Assembly (NCBI RefSeq): GCF_000308835.1
Contig: NZ_BAGN01000215.1
Span: 1 to 64,000 of the forward strand
Direction of reading: 5' to 3'
DNA length: 64,000 nucleotides
From: Nocardia vinacea NBRC 16497
Lineage (GTDB): Bacteria; Actinomycetota; Actinomycetes; Mycobacteriales; Mycobacteriaceae
The translations under genes and the position numbers were made by a program. This document shows, piece after piece, positions 42,879 to 54,202 of this stretch. The notes under the pieces were generated by a model. The model saw only the letters and a program-made list of their open reading frames with translations. It searched no databases and was not told the origin of the DNA. Position 1 is the first letter of the stretch; every line of letters starts with the position of its first letter.

Positions 42879-42993
42879 CCCGATATCACATCTCGAAATG
42901 CGATCTTGGTCAAGCAACTCGATAGCAAATTTTGGCGAGGCGGCTGGGGAATGCGGCGCAATTGGGTTTGGATGGAGCCGGATAGTCGTGCAC

Positions 42994-43446
42994 ACCGTCC
43001 GAGGTTCGCCGACCCGATTCCGCTATCCCTATATCCGCGACGTGCTCCCGCGAATGTATCGAGAAGCCAAGTATCGCACCGGTGATCCGGTCACCGCATG
43101 GGTCGAAATCCAGGCCGGTCCAATACTGCGTCAGGAATACCAGCAATCCGGGGGCAAATGCGGTCTGGTGCGGGCGAATTGGGATGAGGTCGTCGAAATC
43201 ACCGCCGCCGCTCATGTGCAAACCATCAACGTATGGCCCGGACCGGATCGCGGGCTTCTCCCCGATTGCGGCGATGTCGATGGTGTCGCATGCGGCGGGT
43301 ACCCGCTTTATGGCGCGCCGATTCCTTCGTTCTACGACTGGTACGGCTCGCCGCCTGGTCAATCGCTTCCAGCGGCACCACGCGTTGGAGCAATACCGAA
43401 CTACGGTGCCATCGCCGATGTGCTCGGTGTCGTACATGCTCTGGTA
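42994..43446 (+). pseudogene. narG: Relic of nitrate reductase alpha subunit (NarG)
   Basis: Two alternating frames together rebuild a stretch of NarG. FRYPYIRDVLPRMYREAK and GDPVTAWVEIQ, then VRANWDEVVEITAAAHVQTI, are in one frame; YGPDRIAGFSPIAAMSMVSH and AAGTRF in another; SFYDWYGSPP back in the first; then VPSPMCSVSYMLW. These match the conserved molybdopterin-domain sequence (VRxxWdEv.EIiAAanvhTik.yGPDRv.GFSPIPAMSMvSyAaG.R...SFYDWY.DLPP). At least three frameshifts are needed and both ends are missing; only about 150 of some 1,200 codons remain. No narH, narJ or narI is nearby. Confidence 0.8.
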
Positions 43447-43823
43447 ACCAGGTCGACCCACACCTGCGGATCGGTCGACCACAGGTTGTGGGCGACTCCG
43501 GGTATTTCCTCGAACCTGCCCTGCGGGATCAAGGCGGCGAGTTGCCGCAGTGGCCAGGACGGGCGGATGTCGTGCTGTGGGGCGATGAATGTCATGGCGA
43601 CAGCGGAGTCGGCCAATCGGTGCAGCACGTCGGGTTCGTGAACCCACTGCACGAACGACGCGCTCAGCGCGGCGTGAACGCCTGGCTCCCAATCGATCTC
43701 GATATCGGCTTCCAGATGCCGCAAGGACTCGTACGCCTGGGACCACGTGCGATCCTTGTGCAATCCGTGCCCGGCGACACCTACCACGGACCTGACTCGG
43801 GATCCCCCTGTAGCGCAGGCCAT
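43401..43823 (-). pseudogene. 5'-truncated alpha/beta hydrolase
   Basis: This 140-codon frame holds the C-terminal half of an alpha/beta hydrolase related to proline iminopeptidase: HGLHKDRTWSQAYESL, EPGVHAALSASFVQWVHEPD, then AMTFIAPQHDIRPSWPLRQL with the acid D, and PGVAHNLWSTDPQVW with the catalytic H. The N-terminal half with the serine elbow is missing. Homology ends near 43437, where the NarG relic on the other strand begins, so both genes were cut at the same point. Confidence 0.65.
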
Positions 43824-43884
43824 TCCTACGGACCATGTCTTCTGGTGTCGTCTTCACTCAACGCTACCCGGCGGAGATCGGCGA

Positions 43885-43904
43885 CGACCGCTCGATGGCG
43901 GTCG
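43885..43904. terminator. Hairpin between relic region and small ORF
   Basis: CGACCGC and GCGGTCG form a perfect 7-bp stem with a 6-nt loop. It lies 22 bases after the stop of the small minus-strand ORF and could end its transcript. Confidence 0.4.
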
Positions 43905-43925
43905 ATAACATCGACGATCGGCGTG

Positions 43926-44087
43926 TCAATAGCCGAGGCGTTGTGCCGCAATTGATTTGAGGCGGTCGCGGAGGACATCACTGTCGGGGCCGAAGATTTG
44001 TTCGTCGGTGTCCACGACGATGCGGATGGCGCGGCGGGCGGGCACGGGCTTCGGGGCCGACTTCGATGCGCAGGATTCGAGCATCAT
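43926..44087 (-). CDS. Small hypothetical ORF (53 aa)
   Basis: This 53-residue frame has reasonable protein-like composition (RAIRIVVDTDEQIFGPDSDV, then RDRLKSIAAQRLGY) and a possible terminator hairpin downstream. It overlaps no better gene and is divergent from the Gfo/Idh gene. There is no strong ribosome-binding site and no family match, so it may also be the tail of a lost gene. Confidence 0.35.
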   Translation of the reverse strand: MMLESCASKSAPKPVPARRAIRIVVDTDEQIFGPDSDVLRDRLKSIAAQRLGY

Positions 44088-44145
44088 CGAGGTCTGGCCT
44101 GCGGGTGCGGAGGGCGCGGTCTTCCAGTCCGGTAGCGTCGGAGCG

Positions 44146-45192
44146 ATGAGCCTGCAGGTCGCCATAGTCGGGTACGGATTGGCCGGGTCGGTGTTCCATG
44201 CGCCGCTGATCGCCGCGCAGCCGAGGATGCGGGTGGCGGCGGTGGTTACGGGGTCATCCGAGCGGGCGGAGCAGGCGCGGCGCGAGCATCCCGGGGTGCG
44301 GGTGCTGGCGAGCGCCGACGACCTGTTCGCCGATATCGCGGGAATTGATCTCGTGGTTATCGCGACGCCGAATCGAACGCATGCGCCGCTGGCTCGGCAA
44401 GCGCTGGACGCCGGGCTGCCGGTGGTCGTCGACAAGCCGTTCGCGGTGAACGTGACCGAGGGTGAGGATCTGATCACGCGGGCCGAGCGAGCCGGTCTGG
44501 CGCTATCGGTATTCCAGAACCGGCGCTGGGATGGCGATTTCCTGACGGTGCGGCAGCTGATCGCGGATGGGCGGCTCGGCGAAGTGCGCCGTTTCGAATC
44601 CCGGTTCGAGCGGTGGCGTCCGGTGCCGAAGGGCGGCTGGCGCGAGGTCGGTTCCGCCGACGACGGCGCCGGACTGCTGTTCGACCTCGGTAGTCATCTG
44701 ATCGATCAGGCGGTGACGCTGTTCGGCCCGGTGCGCTCGGTGTACGGCGAGCTGGACCGGCGCCGGCCGAATATCCAGACCGATGACGACGCCTTCGTCG
44801 CACTCACCCACATCTCGGGTGTGCGATCACATCTCTGGATGAGCGCGGTAACTCCGCGGCTGGGACCACGTTTTCGGGTGCTCGGTTCCGAAGCCGGTTA
44901 TGTCACTTACGGATTGGATCCACAAGAAGAGGCGCTGCGGTCGGGCCGTCGCCCCGGTGACGGCCCATGGGGCACAATCGAACCCGAGCGGTGGGGCACG
45001 GTGGGCGCGGAACCCGCCGTCGAACCCGTCCCCACGATCGCGGGCGACTACCCCGCGTTCTACGAGGCCATGGCCGCCGCACTCCTCGACGGCGCACCCG
45101 TTCCGGTCGACCCACGCGACGCCGTCACCAGCTTGCGATTGCTCGAGGCCGCCCGCAGATCGGCGGATCTCGGCGAGCTCGTCACCACCTGA
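44146..45192 (+). CDS. Gfo/Idh/MocA-family oxidoreductase
   Basis: This 348-residue protein has an N-terminal Rossmann domain (VAIVGYGLAGSVFHAPLIAA), DLVVIATPNRTHAPLARQAL, the VVVDKPFAV loop with the catalytic-site lysine, and the C-terminal domain with GAGLLFDLGSHLIDQAVTLFG. It is the YdgJ/YhhX-like branch, which reduces or oxidises sugars or related compounds with NAD(P). The ATG lies seven bases after TAGCGT, suggesting a leaderless mRNA; an upstream open frame from 43957 is not supported. Substrate unknown. Confidence 0.88.
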   Translation: MSLQVAIVGYGLAGSVFHAPLIAAQPRMRVAAVVTGSSERAEQARREHPGVRVLASADDLFADIAGIDLVVIATPNRTHAPLARQALDAGLPVVVDKPFAVNVTEGEDLITRAERAGLALSVFQNRRWDGDFLTVRQLIADGRLGEVRRFESRFERWRPVPKGGWREVGSADDGAGLLFDLGSHLIDQAVTLFGPVRSVYGELDRRRPNIQTDDDAFVALTHISGVRSHLWMSAVTPRLGPRFRVLGSEAGYVTYGLDPQEEALRSGRRPGDGPWGTIEPERWGTVGAEPAVEPVPTIAGDYPAFYEAMAAALLDGAPVPVDPRDAVTSLRLLEAARRSADLGELVTT

Positions 45193-45243
45193 CCGGCTCA
45201 CGACGACTCAGCGAAGCTCGCCGCGGCCGGATAAGGTGCGGCG

Positions 45244-46044
45244 GTGCAAACAGCGGAATTCGTCGAGCGCGGCGCCTCCATCGCGGACCGGCTCACCACA
45301 ACCCAGGCCGCGCCACCATGGTGGTTGGTGATCGCAACAGCAGTCGCGGCCCTGATTCTGGTCGGATACAGCCCGCTGTGGCGGATCACCCGCAATGTGG
45401 TCACCATCGCGCACGAGGGCGGCCACGCCCTCACCGCGCTGCTCACCGGCCGCAGGCTCAACAGCATCACACTGCACTCCGACACCTCCGGCCTGACCGT
45501 ATCGAGCGGAAAACCCTACGGCCTCGGCATGATTCTGACCGCGATGGCGGGCTATCCCTCGCCACCGCTGCTCGGTCTCGGCTTCGCCGCACTGCTCGGC
45601 GCCAACCGGATCACCCTCATGCTCTGGACCGCGATCGCTTTGCTCGCCGCCGTCCTGATCAAGGTCCGCAACGTCTACGGACTGCTGACGGTATTCGGCT
45701 TGGGCGCTATCGTCTTCGCGGTGTCCTGGTTCGGAACCGATACGGTCCAGGCCGGTTTCGCATATCTCGGAGCGTGGTTCCTACTGCTCGCGGGCACCCG
45801 GCCGGTGATCGAATTGCAGCGCGGACGGGTCCGCCGCTGGAATATGCCGCAGGGCGCGGACTCCGACGCCGATCAGCTCGCCCGGCTCACTCACATCCCC
45901 GCGCTGCTGTGGGTCTTCGTCTTCGGCGCGATCGCGGTGGCCGCGCTGGTCGGCGGGGCGTTGCTGCTGTCCGAGGCCGCGGGTGTCTGCATTCCCAATG
46001 TCTCCGGCGGAGAGTGCACCACACCGGCCCTGCCGACCAGATAG
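45244..46044 (+). CDS. M50-family (site-2-protease-like) membrane metallopeptidase
   Basis: This 266-residue membrane protein has seven or so helices and the zinc motif HEGGH (AHEGGHALTALLTGRRLNSI) near residue 57. It is the actinobacterial M50B-like group annotated as M50 family metallopeptidase. The second zinc ligand is not obvious, so activity is uncertain. A GTG start lies six bases after TAAGGT, pointing to a leaderless mRNA. Its last 51 codons overlap the 3' end of the phosphatase gene on the other strand. Confidence 0.8.
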   Translation: MQTAEFVERGASIADRLTTTQAAPPWWLVIATAVAALILVGYSPLWRITRNVVTIAHEGGHALTALLTGRRLNSITLHSDTSGLTVSSGKPYGLGMILTAMAGYPSPPLLGLGFAALLGANRITLMLWTAIALLAAVLIKVRNVYGLLTVFGLGAIVFAVSWFGTDTVQAGFAYLGAWFLLLAGTRPVIELQRGRVRRWNMPQGADSDADQLARLTHIPALLWVFVFGAIAVAALVGGALLLSEAAGVCIPNVSGGECTTPALPTR

Positions 46045-46655
46045 GCCCGGTACGCCGCCAGACACAGCGCGAGCCACAGCGCGCCGATACACCAGCCGCC
46101 GAGCACATCGGTCGGCCAGTGCACGCCCAGATACCAGCGGGAAAGACCAACGGCCACAACGAAGACGGCCGCGACCGTCACGACGATGCGGCGGGCTGCC
46201 GGACGGTGCACTCGCGAAAGCAGCACCGCGGCGAGGACTCCGATCACCACGATCGATCCGAGACTGTGTCCGGATGGATATGCCTGATTGGTCACCGTGA
46301 CCAGATGATCCGCCTCGGGCGGGCGAGTACGCCCGACGATATGTTTGCCGACCCGGACGAGTACGCCCGCGCCTACGGCAGCGACAGCGACCAGCACCAC
46401 CTCCGGCCACTGCCGACGCCAGGCCAGCGTGAGACAGAGGACCACCGCCACCGCGGTCATCGCCGGCGTGCCGCCCAGATCGCTGACACCCATCGCGACC
46501 GGCGTGACCAGCCCGGCACGGCGCTGAACCACCCAATCGGTCCCCGGCTCATCGATCGCGGTAATGCCGTAGCGCCCGAGCACGCTGCCGGTGATGGCGA
46601 AGACCGCCGCGGTCAGTACCGCGATGCTCCACACCGGTAGCGGGCGATTTGTCAT
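45891..46655 (-). CDS. PAP2-family membrane phosphatase
   Basis: This 254-residue protein has six predicted helices and the three lipid-phosphatase motifs: KHIVGRTRP, YPSGHS and SRWYLGVHWPTDVLGG. It removes phosphate from membrane lipids such as phosphatidic acid or undecaprenyl diphosphate. The last 50 residues (from about VHSPPETLGMQ) are low-complexity and read antisense through the end of the M50 gene, as if the original stop was lost. The gene at 46750 is divergent. Confidence 0.87.
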   Translation of the reverse strand: MTNRPLPVWSIAVLTAAVFAITGSVLGRYGITAIDEPGTDWVVQRRAGLVTPVAMGVSDLGGTPAMTAVAVVLCLTLAWRRQWPEVVLVAVAAVGAGVLVRVGKHIVGRTRPPEADHLVTVTNQAYPSGHSLGSIVVIGVLAAVLLSRVHRPAARRIVVTVAAVFVVAVGLSRWYLGVHWPTDVLGGWCIGALWLALCLAAYRAYLVGRAGVVHSPPETLGMQTPAASDSSNAPPTSAATAIAPKTKTHSSAGM

Positions 46656-46749
46656 ATCTCCACGATGCCAGATTCGCAGCTGTGAGGTTGCTGAGTGTCC
46701 GGCCGAGGATGTACCGGAGATACCGATCCGATGTCGTAGGGTGTTGGCC

Positions 46750-46971
46750 GTGAATCGATGGCCGGACCACGCCAGCACCGGACCGGACGAGCACTCGCCA
46801 GTGGCAGAGTTGGCTCGCGGCCTGATCGACGCGATATGCGATACCGTCGCGGGCTGGCTGCATCCGCTCGCGGGCGCGGCGACGGTACCGCTGCTGCTGC
46901 TCGCCCCACTGCTCATTCTCGGTGTGGCCTGGCTCGCGACCCGGGTCGCACGGCGCCGCACAGACACCTGA
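46750..46971 (+). CDS. Small single-helix membrane protein
   Basis: This 73-residue protein has a hydrophilic N-terminal part (DEHSPVAELARGLIDAICDT) and one long helix (VPLLLLAPLLILGVAWLATRVA) followed by a basic tail. The GTG start lies seven bases after TAGGGT and there is no Shine-Dalgarno site, so the gene is probably leaderless. It is convergent with gluconokinase (two bases apart). No family recognised. Confidence 0.5.
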   Translation: MNRWPDHASTGPDEHSPVAELARGLIDAICDTVAGWLHPLAGAATVPLLLLAPLLILGVAWLATRVARRRTDT

Positions 46972-46972
46972 G

Positions 46973-47503
46973 TCAGCTCGACTCCCAGGCGGCTACCGCC
47001 TCGCGGACCAGCTCGGCGGGGTCCTCGGTCGCGTCCACGGTGATGCCGAATTCATCCGTGGCCAATGGCTGCAACGCGGCGAGCTGTGAGTCCAGCAAGG
47101 TCGCGGGCATGAAATGGCCGCGGCGGGTCTCCATTCGGCGGGCCAGTTCCGCGCGCGATGCGGACAGATGAACGAAAAACGTCTCGGGTGCGGCCGCGCG
47201 CAGCCGATCACGGTAGTCGCGCTTCAGCGCCGAGCAGCTGACCACCCCGCCGCGCTCGCGCCGCTCCCCCAGCCATGCCGCGACGATATCGAGCCATGGC
47301 AGGCGATCCGCATCCGTCAGCGGCACACCGGCCGCCATCTTCTCGATATTCGACGCCGGATGGAAATCGTCACCCTCGGCATACTCGACCTGCAATGTCG
47401 CGGCAAGCAGGGCACCGACCGTGGATTTTCCGCATCCGGAGACGCCCATCACGACGACAACGGGCCGATCGGGCGGACCCTTCATCGAAGATGCTGCCGC
47501 CAT
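46973..47503 (-). CDS. gntK: Gluconokinase
   Basis: This 176-residue P-loop kinase has Walker A MGVSGCGKST, the GDDFHPASNIEKMAAGVPLTD substrate block, DRLPWL and CSALKRDYRDRLR, all diagnostic for thermoresistant-type gluconokinase (GntK/IdnK). It phosphorylates gluconate to 6-phosphogluconate, feeding the pentose phosphate pathway. No gluconate permease gene is adjacent. The N-terminus may start a few codons later. Confidence 0.93.
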   Translation of the reverse strand: MAAASSMKGPPDRPVVVVMGVSGCGKSTVGALLAATLQVEYAEGDDFHPASNIEKMAAGVPLTDADRLPWLDIVAAWLGERRERGGVVSCSALKRDYRDRLRAAAPETFFVHLSASRAELARRMETRRGHFMPATLLDSQLAALQPLATDEFGITVDATEDPAELVREAVAAWESS

Positions 47504-47537
47504 GTGACCTCCACTTGTTCGCCGGGCACCCGCGACC

Positions 47538-47706
47538 CTATCGGTCGCCCGCGCTACAACGCCGCGAGGACGAAAGTCTTGGCAACCTTGTCGTGCCAGC
47601 CCTGCGCGCCTCGGCCGCGGCGGCCACCTGCCGGAGTTTCGGATTGCCCGCGGCCTCGAACAGGCTCACCAGACGTTGGGCGAACACCGATCTCGGCGAA
47701 GTTGCG
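47538..47706 (-). pseudogene. Relic of an HTH N-terminal domain (nocardial WD40/nSTAND-type protein)
   Basis: The frame reads SPRSVFAQRLVSLFEAAGNP and KLRQVAAAAEARRAG, then stops at 47538. This resembles the N-terminal 40 residues of large WD40/nSTAND proteins common in Nocardia (PRxxFAxRFalLfeaAGnPtLrrVaaaaearr...). The remaining hundreds of codons are absent and no start codon is well placed. It sits in the 290-base gap between gluconokinase and the luciferase-like gene. Confidence 0.45.
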
Positions 47707-47803
47707 TAGATCGGATTCCGATTCGAACGCGCCAACCACGGGCCAATGATAAGCGGGGGCCCGGACCCGACCAACAAGATCGATTTCGGGCACCATGGTC
47801 GGC

Positions 47804-48712
47804 ATGGAACTACGCATCTTCACCGAACCGCAGCAGGGAGCGAGCTACGACACGCTGCTCACCGTAGCCAAAGCAACCGAGGATCTTGGATTCGATGCGT
47901 TCTTCCGCTCCGACCATTACCTGGCCATGGGCGGCAGCGATGGCCTACCCGGACCGACCGACGCCTGGCTCACCCTGGCCGGGCTGGCCAGGGAGACCAA
48001 GCGGATCCGGCTCGGCACCCTGGTGACGGCCGCAACCTTCCGACTGCCCGGACCGCTGGCCATCCAGGTCGCCCAGGTCGATCAAATGTCCGGCGGTCGG
48101 GTCGAGTTCGGGCTCGGCAGCGGCTGGTTCGCCGAGGAGCACGCTGCCTACGGCATCCCGTTCCCGCAGGACAAGTTCACCAGGTTCGAGGAGCAACTGG
48201 CCATCATCACCGGCCTGTGGGCGACGAAGGTCGGCGATAAGTTCACCTTCGACGGTGCGCACTACCAGATCACGGACTCCCCCGCGCTGCCGAAGCCGGT
48301 GCAGGACCCGGTGCCGTTGCTCATCGGCGGACACGGTGCGGCGCGCACTCCGCGCCTTGCCGCCACCTACGCGACCGAATTCAATATGCCCTTCGCCTCG
48401 CTCGAGGACAGCGTCCGTCAGTTCGACCGCGTACGCGCCGCCGCCGAGGCTCGCGGCCGCCGCCCGGACGATCTGATCTACTCCAATGCCCTGGTGGCCT
48501 GCGTCGGCGCCTCAGATGCCGAGGTGGCACGCCGGGCCGCCGCCATCGGCCGCGAAGTCGGGGAACTGAAGACCAACGGGCTCGCGGGCTCCCCCGCCGA
48601 AGTCGTCGACAAGATCGCCCGCTACGCCGAGATCGGCGCGTCCCGTCTCTATCTCCAGATCCTCGACCTCGATGATCTGTCGCACCTGGAACTCATTGCG
48701 GCCCAGGTGATG

Positions 48713-48724
<12 letters not shown>
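47804..48724 (+). CDS. Luciferase-like (LLM) F420-dependent oxidoreductase
   Basis: This 306-residue luciferase-fold protein has MELRIFTEPQQGASY, ATEDLGFDAFFRSDHYL, GTLVTAATFRLPGPLAIQVA and GGRVEFGLGSGWFAEEHAAY. This is the F420-dependent LLM group of mycobacteria and nocardiae. It uses reduced F420 to reduce an unknown substrate. ATG 47804 gives the normal N-terminus; ATG 47795 is in frame. Its 3' end overlaps the 3' end of rpoB by 12 bases in convergent orientation. Confidence 0.88.
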
Positions 48725-52222
<3,498 letters not shown>

Positions 52223-52642
52223 CTCACGCGCGTCGCGTGGTGGTCCGCGACCGTCGCTTGTCTGCTACGAATTCCGCTGGATACAACCCGAACGAAACCC
52301 GAACAGGCAACAACGGAAGTAACACCGGAAGGTGGAACTTACGTGTGCAAATCGAGGTATGGACAGGAGGCAGCCAGCGCAACGTCCAACCGTACACCCA
52401 TACGCAAGGTGGTGTCAAAGTACCACCCGAACAAGCCTCCGCGTGGCGGCGCGCCGTGACCGTTATGGCCGCATTCCGGGTCCGAATCGCTGGCTGCGTC
52501 GGGAGCCACGGGGCGCGAGAAGCCACTGTGACAGCTGCCGCTGTTGTGAATAGCGTGACGTGTCCGGCGAAACTCGTCAAGTGGCGGGCCCGACCCGGTG
52601 ATCAGCCAGATCCCCTGCCCCGCTGGGCTTATGCCGCCGAAA
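52223..52642 (-). promoter_or_regulatory. rpoB upstream region (420 bases, no gene)
   Basis: No convincing coding frame lies between the last mce-associated gene and rpoB. A TTGACG hexamer (52580-52575, minus strand) and an AT-rich TATTCA about 22 bases further are weak promoter candidates at the far end, leaving a long untranslated leader of about 300 bases. The region probably holds the rpoB promoter and the end of the mce transcript. No hairpin strong enough to name was found. Confidence 0.4.
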
Positions 52643-53353
52643 TCACTGGTCGACGATGGCCGCAGCCAGCCACTTGCCGTCCACCTTCTGCATTTTCAGC
52701 ACGATCGGGCCGGAGGCGCTCTGCTGCGCGACGCCGTTCTTGTTCGCGCTGACCACAAAGTTCACCAGCAACTCGGCCCTATCCGGGGTGAGCAAGGTCA
52801 CTCCGATCGGGTCGGGGAGGGCATCGGCGCTGGTCTGCGCCTGTTTCAGGGCGGCGAGATTGGTATCGGCGTACTTGTCGAAATCGGCGAGCATCTGCCC
52901 GGTGACGACACCGTGTACCGCATCCTTGTAGCCGTCGAGCTTGTTCACGTCATAGGCGTAGATGGTCTTCAACGCGTGCGAAGCGGCCGCGGTCACCTCT
53001 TCGGTGGCCTTGCTGTCCACATAGGCCTCGTTGGAATCGTCGATGCCGGGACGGAACGCCGCGACCGCGGCGAAGGCGCCGAGCAGCACAGCAACGAGGA
53101 GAAGGGCCGCGACCACACCCCACCCCGCGCCCGGACGCAACCGCTGCGACCACGGCCGCGACGGCTCGGCGGGCTGCGGAGCCGGACGGACCGGTTCCGC
53201 GCTACCGGCGACCTTCGTCCGGCGCTTCGTGGTCGCTTCGTCGGCCGCGCGGTTGCTGCGGCGCGCGGTGACCGACCCGGTATTCGCCGCCGTGCGGCCG
53301 ACAGTGGGACGGTTGCGGGGAGTGACCCGATTGACTGGTCGACGAGATGCCAT
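52643..53353 (-). CDS. Mce-associated membrane protein
   Basis: This 236-residue protein has a basic cytoplasmic N-terminus of about 75 residues (many R/P/T), one membrane helix (WGVVAALLLVAVLLGAFAAVAAF) and an extracytoplasmic domain of the Mas/VirB8-like fold (AYVDSKATEEVTAAASHALK; VTGQMLADFDKYADTNLAAL; QKVDGKWLAAAIVDQ). These proteins stabilise Mce transporters. It is the last gene of the mce operon, 11 bases after its paralogue. Confidence 0.88.
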   Translation of the reverse strand: MASRRPVNRVTPRNRPTVGRTAANTGSVTARRSNRAADEATTKRRTKVAGSAEPVRPAPQPAEPSRPWSQRLRPGAGWGVVAALLLVAVLLGAFAAVAAFRPGIDDSNEAYVDSKATEEVTAAASHALKTIYAYDVNKLDGYKDAVHGVVTGQMLADFDKYADTNLAALKQAQTSADALPDPIGVTLLTPDRAELLVNFVVSANKNGVAQQSASGPIVLKMQKVDGKWLAAAIVDQ

Positions 53354-53364
53354 GACGGGTCCTC

Positions 53365-54072
53365 CTACGATCCGGGCTTGGGCGTCGCACCCGCGGACGG
53401 CGTGGCACCGGGCTGTGCGGCAGTCGGCTGATTCAGGGGGATGGGCTGGCTCAACGGACTCGCCTTCTCGGCCTTCCAGACCTCACCCTGCTTGACCAGA
53501 TCAAGGGCCCAGGTCTGACGGTAGGAGTACGGCGCGACATCCGGGACAGTCCTGGTGGTCTGCAGCACGATGAGCGCGGAGGCGTGGTCGCGCTCGGAGT
53601 TCAGCGCGGTCAGTGAGGAGCCGATGACCTTGGACTCCAGCCTGGTCTTGGCCTGCGTGGCCTGCTCGCGGAACTGCTCCTGGGTCTTGGTGGCATCGTC
53701 GAGCAGCGATCCGGTCATCGACGACTGGATCAGCTTGATCGAACCGTCGACATCATTGGGATCCAGCGACATCAGGTTGATCGCGGCCTGCCTGGCATCG
53801 GCGAGCGCGGTATCGCGCGCCTCGACGCGCGGACCGTCGGTGAAGAAGGCCGCGCGCACCCAGCCGGTGCCGAACCAGACCGCGGCGATCAACGCGACGA
53901 CCAGCGCGGCGGCCGCGACCATGGTGACCGCGAGTCGTCCGCGGGGTGCGTCCGCCGACGCGACCGCCGGGCGCACGGAATCCGATGCCGTCGCGTCATG
54001 CGCTGCGGCATCAGCTTCCGTGGAATCGGAGCCGGTCACCGCCGGCGTTTCCTTGGACATGTCGATGCTCAC
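53365..54072 (-). CDS. Mce-associated membrane protein
   Basis: This 235-residue paralogue of the next gene has an acidic/Ala-rich N-terminus, a membrane helix (LAVTMVAAAALVVALIAAVWF) and a Mas-type extracytoplasmic domain (ARQAAINLMSLDPNDVDGSI; TALNSERDHASALIVLQTTR), ending in a P/T/A-rich tail. A GTG at 54072 is supported by GAGG seven bases upstream and by overlap with the stop of a small bridging ORF; ATG 54060 is the alternative. It supports the Mce lipid importer encoded upstream. Confidence 0.87.
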   Translation of the reverse strand: MSIDMSKETPAVTGSDSTEADAAAHDATASDSVRPAVASADAPRGRLAVTMVAAAALVVALIAAVWFGTGWVRAAFFTDGPRVEARDTALADARQAAINLMSLDPNDVDGSIKLIQSSMTGSLLDDATKTQEQFREQATQAKTRLESKVIGSSLTALNSERDHASALIVLQTTRTVPDVAPYSYRQTWALDLVKQGEVWKAEKASPLSQPIPLNQPTAAQPGATPSAGATPKPGS

Positions 54073-54152
54073 GACCGTACCTCGCCAGCGCTCGGCACGG
54101 TCGTGCCCATCATGGGCGCAGTGTTCTCGGTTCGTTCGCTTCGCTCACTCAC
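54069..54152 (-). other. Bridging mini-ORF (27 codons), related to the one at 5793
   Basis: A GTG at 54152 follows TAGGGT by eight bases. The frame begins VSERSERTENTAP, ends VPSAGEVRS, and its TGA overlaps the GTG of the Mce-associated gene (GTGA). The terminal SAGE-x-RS and the initial SER are shared with the bridging ORF at 5793-5867, so the two are copies of one family. Its start does not touch mceF (50 bases away). It may carry both a promoter and a coupling ORF. Confidence 0.45.
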
Positions 54153-54202
54153 GGCCAGACACCCTAACTTCTGTTACTGCGGAGTAGCCGCATAGGTCCT
54201 GT

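Noticed and set aside
42910..43857. A 315-codon minus-strand frame across the relic region
   Set aside because: It runs antisense to the NarG relic and out of frame with the hydrolase relic; composition is arginine-rich and no motif is present.
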